Program-made: the position numbers and the translations under genes
Shown here: positions 48,002 to 59,800 of the stretch, in pieces
How the letters are laid out: each line of letters starts with the position of its first letter
How positions within the stretch are numbered: position 1 is the stretch's first letter
Origin: Verrucomicrobiaceae bacterium
GTDB lineage: Bacteria > Verrucomicrobiota > Verrucomicrobiia > Verrucomicrobiales > Verrucomicrobiaceae
Assembly: GCA_027484445.1 (NCBI GenBank)
Contig: JAIXSY010000024.1
Location: 99,881 to 163,880, forward strand
Reading direction: 5' to 3'
DNA: 64,000 nucleotides
The notes under the pieces: model-generated
The model's input: only the letters and a program-made list of their open reading frames with translations
Told to the model about the DNA's origin: nothing
Database searches by the model: none

Positions 48002-50734
48002 ATGAAAACCCTGCCCCTACTTTTGCTCTTCGCCACGAGGCTCGCTGCGCATGATCTGGCCACCACCGACCGCGAGGCGCTGCGGGCGCACATTTTGGAG
48101 GAATGGATGAGTAATCGGGGCATTCCTGCCCCGTCTCAAAAATCGGAATCGGGCCAGGAATGGCCCGGATACATCCAAATCGCCTCCACGGCCTCTGTCG
48201 TCCAACTCGCCGCCGCGGCAGCAGCAAACGCGGCGAATGCGCCGCAGACCGCGAAGGCCTTTCTGCCCTTCACACGGCTCGATCTGCGTGCGGACGGCGA
48301 GTTTCTCTATGTCGGCTCGAATGGCCTGCCGGATCACAACATGATGGTCGGCATCACCGCGTGGCAGCAGCAGGTGCCGTTGCCGCAGCCGTATTTCGAT
48401 GACAATGCCTGGCGCATTCCGCTGAAGCCGGTGCCTGCGAAGGAACCCGCCATGATCAAAGGCCGCTTCCTGCGCGGTGCGATCGCTTTGGCGGTGAATG
48501 GCATCCCGATCTTCAATCCGCAGAACAATCGCGGCGAGATCAGCTATGAAATCGGGGAACTCGACGAGTGGGGTGGGCATTGCGGGCGTGCGGACGATTA
48601 TCACTACCACATCGCGCCGCTGCATCTCCAGGCGCAGGCCGGGAAAGGCATGCCGGTGGCCTACGCGCTGGATGGCTATCCCGTCTATGGCCTCACCGAG
48701 CCGGATGGTTCGCCTGTGGCGAATCTCGATGAGTGCCACGGCCACGAATCGCCCAGCGGCTATCACTATCATGCGTCGAACAAGTATCCGTATGTCTTCG
48801 GCGGCTTCCATGGCGAGGTCGTGGAGGCGGGAGAGCAGGTCGATCCGCAACCGCGTGCGCAAGGTGTGCGCGAGGCCTTGCAGGCATTGCGTGGCGCGAA
48901 GATCACCGGCTTCGAAAGCACCGGCAAAGAGAGCTACAAACTCAGCTACGACGTGAACGGCGACAAACGCAGCGTCAGCTACTCGATCAAGGCCGATGGC
49001 ACCTATCCCTTCCACTTCGACAATGGTCGCGAAGGCACGGCGGATGAAGTTTACACCGCACGTCGCCAAGGCGGCGGTGGCGGCGGCGATCGTCCGCCCG
49101 GTGGTGGTGGCCCGGAAGGCATGAAGGGCAAAGGAAAAGGCAAGGGACAGGGCAAAGCGAGTCGCGAAGGCGTAACCGGGGCATTCCTGCCCCGTGAAGA
49201 CATCCCCGAGGGGCCAGGAATGGCCCCACTACAGGGCATCCTCGATGTGAATGGCGATGGCGTCGTGACCGCGCAGGAGTTTGCCGACAACGCGAAGTCC
49301 AACGCCGCGAAGAAAGGCATCGCCATCCCCGAAGCGATGGCGAAGGCCAAAACGGCCTTCACCGACATGGACAAGGATCGCAATGGCCAGCTCGAAGCCA
49401 GCGAATGGCAGGGAGCGCCTGTTGTTGCGGCCGCGCCGATGGAAAAAGAGCGCGCGGATGAGCGCCCGATGGGCGGTCAAGAACGTCAAGGGGGTCAAAA
49501 AGGAGGCCCCGAAGGCAAAGGCATGGGCGGCGGCGGGGGCAAAGGCGGCAAGGACACCTTTGTCGAGCGTCCTGATCAGCCACGCAGCAGCGATGGCAAG
49601 TTTTTGCTCACCAGCCCGGTCGTCGAGGACATGAAGGAGCTGCCGCAGGAGTTCACCGGCGATGGCGAGGCCGCCACACCGCCGCTCGCCTGGACCGGCG
49701 CACCTGCGGCCACGAAGAGCTACGCCTTGATCATGGACCACGCCGACAAGGAAGGGAACATGAAGTGGTATTGGACGCAGTATGACATCCCCTCTGGCAC
49801 CACGAACCTCGCGAAGAATGCGCACGACATCGGCAAGATGGGCACCGGCTTCAAAGGCGAGGTCGGCTACGAGCCCCCGATGTCCAAAGGTGCCGGCTCA
49901 CGCATCTACGTCATCACGATGTATGCCCTCAACGAGCCGTTGAACGTCGCTGGCAAGCCTGGACGTGAAGAACTCCTCGCTGCGATGAAGGGAAAGGTTG
50001 TGGCGAGTTCGTCACTGCGTGTCGTTCACGTCAGTGGCGGCCCAGTAAACGGGGCATTCCTGCCCCGTGACAACAAAGACGGGCCAGGAATGGCCCGAAT
50101 ACCTATCAAGAGCAACGTTCGTCCCTCTGACGGCCTCGTGAAGCCCAGCATCGCCGACACGATCAAACTCAACGTCTATGCCGACAATTGGTTCATGCTC
50201 TACGTCAACGGCCGCCTCGTCGCCGTGGACAGCATTCAGTTCACGCCGCACAACGTCGTGAGCGTCGATTTCCTCCCCGAGTATCCCATGACCATCGCCG
50301 TGCTCGCGAAGGACAACGCCGATCCGAAGACCGGCATGGAATACGGCACCAGCATCGGCGATGCCGGCCTCTGCATCAAATTCGCCGACGGCACCGTCAC
50401 CAACGCCACCTGGAAGGCCAAGAACTTCTTCCACGGCCCCGTGAATGGCGACACCGCGAACCCGAAAGTCATTCAAGAGCCTCTTCCTGCGAATTGGTGG
50501 GCCGTGGACTTCGACGACAGCACGTGGAAAAACGCCAAGGAATACACCGTCGAAGAAGTCGATCCCAAACAGCCCTACTTCGAGAACGACTTCGAAGGCG
50601 CCAAGTTCATCTGGACCGACGACATCGCCCTCGACAACACCGTCATCTTCCGCACCAAGGTCGAAAAGCCCAGCTGGACGCCAAGATGGAACACGAAGCC
50701 TGATTTGGATGTGAGTGGTGTGCCGATCAAATGA
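48002..50734 (+). CDS. YHYH-domain secreted protein with EF-hands and PEBP domain
   Basis: A 910-residue protein with signal peptide (MKTLPLLLLFATRLAAHDL). The YHYH domain (about 160-260) includes [33 protein letters not shown] and GYHYHASNKYPYVFGGFHGE. A Gly/Lys-rich linker leads to two EF-hand-like calcium loops (DVNGDGVVTAQEF; DMDKDRNGQLEASEW), then a PEBP/YbhB domain (TSPVVEDMKELPQEFTGDGE; YWTQYDIPSGTTNLAKNA) and a C-terminal beta-rich domain. Three type-B palindromic elements sit in frame at or near domain borders. The upstream tandem repeat suggests control by the adjacent two-component system. Function of the YHYH family is unknown. Confidence 0.9.
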   Translation: MKTLPLLLLFATRLAAHDLATTDREALRAHILEEWMSNRGIPAPSQKSESGQEWPGYIQIASTASVVQLAAAAAANAANAPQTAKAFLPFTRLDLRADGEFLYVGSNGLPDHNMMVGITAWQQQVPLPQPYFDDNAWRIPLKPVPAKEPAMIKGRFLRGAIALAVNGIPIFNPQNNRGEISYEIGELDEWGGHCGRADDYHYHIAPLHLQAQAGKGMPVAYALDGYPVYGLTEPDGSPVANLDECHGHESPSGYHYHASNKYPYVFGGFHGEVVEAGEQVDPQPRAQGVREALQALRGAKITGFESTGKESYKLSYDVNGDKRSVSYSIKADGTYPFHFDNGREGTADEVYTARRQGGGGGGDRPPGGGGPEGMKGKGKGKGQGKASREGVTGAFLPREDIPEGPGMAPLQGILDVNGDGVVTAQEFADNAKSNAAKKGIAIPEAMAKAKTAFTDMDKDRNGQLEASEWQGAPVVAAAPMEKERADERPMGGQERQGGQKGGPEGKGMGGGGGKGGKDTFVERPDQPRSSDGKFLLTSPVVEDMKELPQEFTGDGEAATPPLAWTGAPAATKSYALIMDHADKEGNMKWYWTQYDIPSGTTNLAKNAHDIGKMGTGFKGEVGYEPPMSKGAGSRIYVITMYALNEPLNVAGKPGREELLAAMKGKVVASSSLRVVHVSGGPVNGAFLPRDNKDGPGMARIPIKSNVRPSDGLVKPSIADTIKLNVYADNWFMLYVNGRLVAVDSIQFTPHNVVSVDFLPEYPMTIAVLAKDNADPKTGMEYGTSIGDAGLCIKFADGTVTNATWKAKNFFHGPVNGDTANPKVIQEPLPANWWAVDFDDSTWKNAKEYTVEEVDPKQPYFENDFEGAKFIWTDDIALDNTVIFRTKVEKPSWTPRWNTKPDLDVSGVPIK
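48112..48173. repeat. REPIN-like element type B, copy 3, in frame
   Basis: Palindromes at 48117-48134 and 48151-48168, flanked by GTAAT and GATAC. Translated as SNRGIPAPSQKSESGQEWPG after the conserved [11 protein letters not shown] start. The paralogous gene at 50835 has [12 protein letters not shown] at the same place followed by unrelated sequence, so the element is an insertion in a variable linker. Confidence 0.85.
49172..49232. repeat. REPIN-like element type B, copy 4, in frame
   Basis: Palindromes at 49177-49194 and 49210-49227, flanked by GTAAC and ACTAC. Translated as VTGAFLPREDIPEGPGMAPL between the Gly/Lys-rich linker and the first EF-hand. A different reading frame of the element is used here than in copy 3. 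Confidence 0.85.
50045..50102. repeat. REPIN-like element type B, copy 5, in frame
   Basis: Palindromes at 50050-50067 and 50080-50097, flanked by GTAAA and AATAC. Translated as VNGAFLPRDNKDGPGMARIP between the PEBP domain and the C-terminal domain. It uses the same frame as copy 4. Confidence 0.85.
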
Positions 50735-50760
50735 CGCTCCGTGATGGCTTGGCGCAGCCT

Positions 50761-50782
50761 TGACGCAATTCCGACAATTTTT
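50761..50782. promoter_or_regulatory. Tandem 11-bp repeat upstream of the giant YHYH gene
   Basis: TGACGCAATTC followed by CGACAATTTTT. It matches the block at 47929-47950 in sequence and in distance to the start codon (52 bases before 50835, against 51 before 48002). Probable site for the response regulator at 47166-47888. Confidence 0.55.
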
Positions 50783-50834
50783 CCGTCAGATCGACAACAA
50801 GCCCTGACACGGCTCCTCCAATCTTGGAACAACC

Positions 50835-53800
50835 ATGAAACGCTCTCTTGCCCTCGCCTGCCTCCTGCCGCTCGCTTTGCATGCCCATACTTTGCCATCT
50901 GGGGACAAGGAGGCGCTGCGGGCGCATATTTTGGAAGAGTTTATGCAGAAATCGGCTCCGAAGAAGGTGAAGCCGGTGGAGGTGCCGATCCCGAAGACGC
51001 TGAAAAGGCCGGTGACGGTGGCGGGGTTGTCGGGGTTTGATCTTTCGTCGTTTTTGACGAGCGGGTCGGCGTTGCCGCCGGCGGGGAACGGGCTGCTGAT
51101 GGCGGCTTCATTTGCGCCGTTCAAGCCGAAGGTGCGCTACAACTGGGATGGGACGACCTTTTTCCTCGAATCGGACAACACGCCGGAGGGCATGCCGAAC
51201 AAGATGTTCGGGATCACGACCTGGCAGCAGCAGGTGCCGATCCCGGCGGCGTATTTTGCGCACTCGACGAGCAATGAGAACAACGCGGGCTCGCTCGGGT
51301 ATCAGCAGCCGAATGTGTGGCGCATCCCGCTGGTGCCGGTGCCATCGGCGTCGCCCATCGTGATTTATAATCCACCGGCTCCGCCGACAAACTTCCTGCG
51401 CGGGGCGGTGGCGCTGGCTTCGAATGGCATCGCGATCTTCAATCCGTCGAACAACGGCGGGAATGTATCGTATGAGATCGGCGAGCTGGACTACTACGGC
51501 GGTCACTGCGGTCTGGCGGATGATTATCATTACCACATCGCACCCACGCACTTGAACACGCGCTTCGGCGGGCCGTTGGGCGATGACAAGCCCATCGCTT
51601 GGGCGCTGGATGGCTATCCGATGTATGGCTTCCTGGAGCCGGATGGCTCGCCACGGCAGGCGCTGGATGCGGAAGGTGGTCACGATCATGGCGGTGGCTG
51701 GGGTTATCACTACCACGCGATGGGCACCACGACGGTGGACGCCACGCATCCGTATGGCACGCCGCAGTCGCCTTACCTGATGAAGGCCTTCCATGGCACG
51801 GTGGTGAATTTTGGCAATCAAGTCGATGGTCAGCCTGCGGTGGGAAATCTGCGTGCGGATGGCACAGGCGGATACAATGCGAAGGCCGTGGCCGGTGCTT
51901 ACATCGTGGCGCAAATGAATCCCGCGCCGCTGGTGACGGATGGCAGCGGGCATTTGAGCCTCGTCGCGGGTGTGAATCTCACCGGATGTGCGACGACATA
52001 CGGCAGCACCACGGTGACGTGTGCGAGCACGACGGGGCTCACGACGGGCCTGGCGGTGGTCGGTTACGGCGTGAGCAATGGCGCACGAGTCACCTCGGTG
52101 ACGAACGCGACGCAGTTTGTGCTGAGCATCCCGGCGATCGCGACGACGACGGGCAAAAACTTCACCGCCGTGTCGATGGCCACCGCATCGCCCGATGCGC
52201 ATGTCATGCGGGTGAACATGGGCGGTGTGGACTATGACGAGTGCTGGACGATCAATCGCAAGGTGAACCCTCGCTCGCTGACGATGACGTGGCGTGCGCA
52301 GGCGCTGGTGGGCGGTGTTCTGAGCGGCCCAGTGCTGACGACGACGCAGACTTACACACCGACCGCGGGCACGGCTCCGGCAAACCGTCTCACGGCTTAC
52401 CCGATGGGCGCGTGGTCGGAGGTGAAGCTGCCTGACACAAGCCAGGTGGTGAGCACGACGACGACTTTTGGCGAGGACAGCGACTACACGACGACTCCAT
52501 CCGCGAATCCGCAGAGCTTCACCGACAATGGCGACGGCACGATCACGGACAATGTGACCGGTTTGATGTGGCAGAAGGCCGACGCGGGCGAGATGACGTG
52601 GGAGAATGCGGTGAACAACGCGGGCACGGTGTCCACCGGCGGCTACAGCGACTGGCGTTTGCCGAATCCGCATGAGTTGATGAGCCTGTTTAACTACGAG
52701 ACGGGCAATCCGGCGATGAACGCGACCTACTTCCCGCCTGCCTCGCCCTCGGCGGAGTATTGGTGGTCACGCGATGTCTTTGGCACCAGCACGACGAATG
52801 TGTGGTGCGTGAACTCCGGCGGCGGCGTGGGGCCGAAGCCAAAGGCGGAGACGGTGAGCGCGGGCGGCACGCTGCGTTACCACGCCCGCTATGTGCGGCT
52901 GGCGCAGAACAACATGACGCACAACTACGTGAACAATCTCGACTGCACGATCACGGACACGGACACCTCGCTCATGTGGACGCAGATGCCGAGCACGGCG
53001 ATGACCTGGGAAGGTGCGCTCGCCTGGGCGGAAGGTCTCACGCTCGGTGGCTACAACGACTGGCGCATGCCGAACATCAAAGAGCTGCAAACGCTGACGG
53101 ATTACTCGCTCGCCACCACCAGCGGAGGCACGGCGACCAATTTGAAGCCTGCGATCAATCGCACGATGTTCGCGAAGACGATGTCGGGATGCTCGGTGAC
53201 GTCCGGCAGCCCCGTGGTGGCGACTTCGGACACCACGGACCTCGCCGTCGGCATGACGGTGATCGATCCTTTCAGCATCGCAGGCACTTACATCAATCAC
53301 ACCACCACGCCGACGATCACGGCGATCAATCCGGGCGTGAGTTTCACGCTGAGCAGCAATGCGCTCTCCACCGGCACGGGCTTGATCTTCCGCGCCTTGC
53401 CACGTGCGACGGCTTACTGGTCCTCCACGTCGAACAAAGGCACGCAAACCGAGGCGTGGCTGCTGGAGCTCGGTGTGAACAACAGCGTGCCTGCCGCCGA
53501 AGGTCCGCCGCGTGGCTCGCAGGGCATCATCAGCTATCAGGCGAAGACAGCGAGCTTCCCGGTCTTTGCCGTGCGCACCGCCACGCTCACCACGCAGATC
53601 GCCGTGGCACAGGGCGCGACCTCGCTCACCGATGGCCTCAGCACCGTGGCCTATGGCAATGTGAATGTCGGCAGCACGCTTTCGAAGACTTTCACGATCA
53701 CGAACACCGGCAGCACGCCGCTCGACATCACGGGTGTGACCATTGACGGCACGAACAGCGCCAACTTCTCCGTCACCACCTCTCCAACGACACCCGTGGC

Positions 53801-56800
53801 GGCAAACAACGGCACCTCGACCTTCACAGTGCAGTTCAATGCGTCCACTTTTGGGACAAAAACAGCCGTCTTGCACATCGCAAGCAGTGACGCGGGCAAT
53901 CCATCCTTCGACATCAATCTCTCCGGCATCGCTTTCGTGCCTCCGCCGACCGTTTCGAACATCACGATCAATCCGATCTCGCCGAGCAGCACCGATCCGG
54001 CCGTGGTGACGGCCCAGGTGGCGGCTGGAAGCGGCGGCGGCATCAGCGGGGTGACTTTGACCTTTGATCTCGGTGCGCAGGTGACCGGGAATGTGTTCCG
54101 CGAGACCTTCTCGATGTCGTCGTCGAACAACTGGAACGGATCAGGTGGTCTCAACACCTGGACGACGAACGGAGCCGGAGCCACGCGTCAGGCAAACCTG
54201 CAATCGAACCGCACCTCGCCCGTGGTGCTGACGAACTGCACGACGACGAGTGCCAGCACGAGCGTGGTCTGCAGCAGCACGGCGAACCTTTGGCCAAACA
54301 TGATCATCACCGGCCCTGGCATGGCGGCAGGCGCGGTGATCAGCTCGATCACGAATGGCACGACCTTTGTCATCAGCGTGGCGGCCACGGCTTCGAGCAC
54401 GACGGCCACTTTGACGGCGAATGGCATCACTTTGACGAACTGCACGACCACGGCGGCGAGCACGACGGTGACTTGCGACAGCACGACGGGCCTCGTGGCG
54501 GGCATGGGACTCACAGGCACCGGTTTGGCGAACAATGCCACCGTGAGCTCGATCACGAACGCGACGACGTTTGTGATGAGCGCCGCTCCGACCACGCCGG
54601 GCACGGCTTTGACGCTGACGGGCAATGGCAACGCGCTGGAGTTCCAGGCGGCCTCCGCGAGCCTCACGACGGCCATGGCGACCTCGCCGGTGATCAATGC
54701 GGCGGGCACTTCGGGCTATGTGGATTTCTATGTGCAGACGCGTGACCTGAACAGTCTCTCGCCGAACAACCAGTGGGCCTTCCAAGTGTCGCCGGACAAT
54801 GGCACTACGTGGAACACACGCTTCACGGAGGACTGGACCAGCAACACAGTCAATCTGGTCAATGTGGTCACAAACTCCGCAGGCAGCGGCACCGGCAGCA
54901 CGACGGTGACTTGCGCCAGCACGGCGGGACTCACCACGGGACGCGCGGTATCCGCCGCTCCGGTGTATGTGACGGGCGGCACGACGAGCGGCAGCGCCAC
55001 GGTGACCTGCACAAACACCACAGGGCTCGCGGTGGGCATGTTTGTGACCAGCACGGGCACCACCATCCCGGCAAACACCCGCATCACGGCCATCAATCCG
55101 AATGTGGACTTCACGATGAGTGCGAACGCAGCCGCCACGAGCGCCACGGCGGCCATCGCGGGCAATTATTTCCCCGCGAACGCCTCGGTGAGCAGCATCA
55201 CCAATGGCACGACCTTGGTGCTGAATGCCGCAGCGTATGTGAACACGAGCGCCGCGCCGATCACAGCCTTTGCGACGACGATCAATCACAACTTCAACAC
55301 GAAGGCCGATGGCACCGCACAGCCTTACCGCTACACGCTGGATGCCAGCGAGCGCACGGCAAACATGCGGATGCGCTTCCAGTATGCGGGCGGCACGGTG
55401 ACACAGCCGACGCGTGCGCCTCGTGTGAGCATTGATGACATCGTGGTGAACACGACGAGCGGTGCTCCGCCCACTGTGATCGCCATGACGGATCTCGGCG
55501 GTGGTCTTTGGAGTGCCACGATCCCTCCGCAGGCGAATGGTGCGACCGTGAACTTCACCATCGCGGCCACGGGCACTGGCGGTGCAGGCACGACGACCTC
55601 TTCAACGACGAGTTACACGGTCGCTCCGGCTCCGACGATCACCACGGCCTCGCCTTTGCCGAATGGCAGCACGACGGGGTCTTATTCGCAGACTTTCGCC
55701 GCCACGGGCGGAAGCGGCACGGGCTATGCTTGGAGCCTTTTCAGCGGTTCTTTGCCGAATGGCCTCACGTTGAGCAGTGGCGGCGTTTTGAGCGGCACGC
55801 CGACTCAGGCCGGAAACTTCAATTTTACCATCGAAGTGACGGATTCGGCCAATCGCAGTGCCACGAAGGCTTTTGGACTCACGATTACCACCGTGACGGC
55901 TCCGAACGTGGTCGTCATCATCACGGATGACCAAGGCTGGGGCGATGTGGGCTATCACACGCCTGCGGGCCAGGTGCCGATCCAGACGCCCAACATGGAC
56001 AGCTTTGGCACGACGCGTCCAGGTTCCATCCGCCTTGAGCGCTTCTACGCGACGACGGTGTGCTCGGTGACGCGCTCGACCATGCTCACCGGCCGCAATC
56101 CGATCCGTCACGCCACGAATAACACCCGCGGCACCGATTTGAGCGAGCATCTCATGCCGCAGACCTTCAAGGCCGCGGGCTACCAGACCTTCATGTGCGG
56201 CAAGTGGCACATGGGCGGCAGTGACAAGAATCTGCATCACACGCTCGTGAATGGTGTGAACACCCGCATCATCCAGGAGGGCCTGCAATACGCGCCGTTC
56301 AATCGCGGCTTCGATTCGCACTACGGCCAGTATTCCGGCGCGATCGATTACTACACGCACAACAGCGCCGAGGCCGACTCGCTCGATATTCCCGACTGGT
56401 GGCTCAATGGCGTGCAGCAAGACGGACCGAGCGAGCATACCGATTCGCAGGGCACCGGCGGATGGTCGCCCAATCTGCTCGCGGACAAGGCCATCGCGCA
56501 CATTCAGAACCGCAATCCGAGCCAGCCCTTCTACCTGCATCTGGCCTTTAACTCGATCCACGGCCCTGTTTCGGCTCCAGCGAACTTGATCACGAAGTAT
56601 CAAAACCTTGGCGTCACGAACACCAGCCGTCGCCTCATCTCCGCCGCCGTCGATGGCATGGATCAGGCGATGGGCCGCGTGCTCAATGCGCTGGATGCTG
56701 CTGGCGTCACGAACAACACCGTCATTCTGTGGTTCGGTGACAACGGCGGCGATGAGACGAAAGGTTCGCTCAATGATCCGCTGCGTGGTGACAAGGGCGA

Positions 56801-59800
56801 CAGCTACGACGGCGGCCTGCGTGAGGTGGCGGGCATCTCTTATCCAGGCGTGCTGCCCAGCGGCATCATCAGCCATCAATACATGTGGGTGGGCGATGTG
56901 TTCCCCACGCTCTGCGCCGCAGTCGGCGTGACGCCGCAGAACACCAAGCCCTTCGATGGCGTGAATGTGTGGCCGAACCTCCTCACGGCCACCAGCAGCA
57001 CCACGACGACTCTCCGCCCAGGCAATGCCACGCTCGTCACGGATGCGGCGGCACCCATCGCGATCAACAAGTTCACCGATCCGGTGAATGGCGGCACGAA
57101 GGACTTCAAACTGCGCCGTGGCCGCGTGGCGAATGTCATCACGCCGGAGCTTTTCAACCTCACCGATGATCCGCAGGAAACCACCGACCTCATCGCGAAC
57201 CCCGCGTATGCCAGCATCGTCACCTCTTTGACCAACAGCGTCACCGCCATCAGCGCGGAGAACTTCAAGCCCTACATCGGCCCGCCGCTCATCACGAACG
57301 CGGCGGCTCAAGGCAGCACCATCGAGCTCTATGCGCCCTTCACGAGCTATCCGAACGGCACCATCACCGTGCAGTGGCGGAAAAATGGCTCCAATCTGTC
57401 CAACGGCGGCAATGTGAGCGGCGCGACGAGCTTTACGCAAGTCACCGACAACGCGAGTGCCATCGTGCGCGGAGCCTACACGACGAAGCTCACGCTCACC
57501 AACGTGCAGCCCTCCGATGCGGCGACGTATGATGTGGTCATCACCAACACCGCCGGGAACACCACCAGCGACAGCGGCTTGCTCACCGTGACCATGCCCG
57601 CACCTGCCTTGACGCTGCCTGCCTTTACCAAAGGCACCAGCATCACACTGAACTGGACCGCCGTGCCCGGCGCGACCGGCTACACCATCCAGCGCAGCAC
57701 CACGAGTGACTTTGCGAGCGTCACCTCGCAGACGACGAGCAGCACCAGCGTGACCTTCAGCGGCCTCACCAGCGGCACGACGTATTATTATCGCGGCACC
57801 GCCACCGATGGCACGGCCACGAGTGCCTTTGGCAACACCGCATCCTCCACGCAGGATGCCAGCACACCAGTCGTCACGATCACCGCCCCTGCGAACAACA
57901 CCACAACGACCGCGAACAGCATTATTGTCAGCGGCACGGCTACAGACACCATCTCGTCATTGACCGCAGTCGTCGTCAATGGAGTCAATGCGGTCAGCTC
58001 CGACAACTACGTCACCTGGACCGCCACCGTGCCACTCACACCGGGCGCGAACACGCTCACGGCCACCTCGACCGACAGCGCCGATCAAGGCGGCAACACC
58101 GGCTCCGCGAGCATCAACGTGACCTACAACGCGAACGGTCCCGCCATCGTCAGCGTCAGCACTGGCCCCACCGCGCCGACTTACCTCGATCCGACGACGG
58201 TTTTGGCGCAAATCACGCCGCAGCCCGGCACCACGCTCACCAGCGTGCAGCTTCAATACGACACCGGCACGCCCGTGAGCACGGCGATCTGGAAGGAAAG
58301 CTTCAACAACACCTCGTCGAACAATTGGAACGGCACTGGAGCACTCAACGCGTGGACCACCGTCGGCGCGGGCAATGTGCGTCAGGCCGTCAGCACCTCG
58401 AATCGCACCTCCATCAGCCTCACGAGCGTGGCGACGACGAGCGGCAGCACCACCGTGACCTGTGCGAGCACCGCCGCGCTGTGGCCTGGAATGCTCATCA
58501 CCGGTCCAAACATCGCCGGCAGCATCAATGGCACGCAAACGGGCAACACCACCGTCGCCTCCATTACGAATGCGACGACCTTGGTGCTCTCGCAGGCCGC
58601 CACCGGCACGGGCACAGGACTCACGCTCACGGCTTGCGGCGTCACCTTGACGAATGCGACCACCACCGCAGCGAGCACGGCGGTGACCTGCGACAGCACC
58701 GCAGGTCTCGTGATCGGCATGTCGCTCACCGGCACCGGTTTGGCGAACAACGCCACCGTGGCCTCCGTGACGAGCGCGACGACCTTCACCATGAATGCCG
58801 CGCCCACCACGGCGGGCACCGCGCTCACTTTGAGCGCCACCACGGCCGCTGCGGAGTTCAATGGCGGCACCGCGGACCCGCTAGCCTCCATGTTCACCAC
58901 GACGAACGCCATCAACACCACGGGTGCGAGCGGCTTCATCGAGTTCTATGTGCAAACACGCGATCTCTTCGCCACGAACAACTGCGGCTGGACGCTGCAA
59001 GTCTCCTCTGACAACGGCGCTACCTGGAACACGCGTCTGAGCGAGGATTGGAACGCTGAAACGGTGTCGCTGAGCAATGTCGTGCTGAATGCCGCGGGCG
59101 CCGTCGCTGGCAGCACCACGGTGACTTGCGCCAGCACCGCAGGACTCACCACGGGCCGCAGCGTGCTCGCCGCGCCGGTGAATGCGACCATCGGCATCAC
59201 GACTGGCAGCTCCACCGCCACCTGCACAAACACCACAGGCCTCGTCGAAGGCATGTTCATCACCGCCACCGGCATCCCGAACAACACCCGCATCGGCACC
59301 ATCACGCCAAACACGTCCTTCACGCTCGTCACCGGCACCACCGCCACGCTTGTGAACGCCACAGCGACCAATGCCGCCGCAAACGCCGCCGCGAACTACT
59401 TCGCCGGTGGTGCCACGGTGAGCAGCATCACAAACGCCACCACCTTTGTGCTCAGCACCGCCGCGTATGCCAATACCAGCGCCGCGCCGCTCGCCACCGC
59501 CTTTGCCACGACGGTGAACCACGGCTTCCAGCTCTTCCATTACGACCTCGCGGGCGCTGAGCTCGGCACGCAGACAAAGATCCGCTTCCAGGCCACCGGC
59601 TATGCCGCCACGGCTCCCACACGCACGCCGCGCATCAGCATCGACGACATCGTCATCGCCACCACCGCCCCGCCTCCCACCATCACGCTCGCCATGTTTG
59701 ACGATGGCCTGCACGGCGATGGCGCGGCCAATGACGGCGTCTGGGGCGCGGTCATTCCGGCGCAAAACGGCGGCACCACGATCAATTTCAAAGTCGTGGC

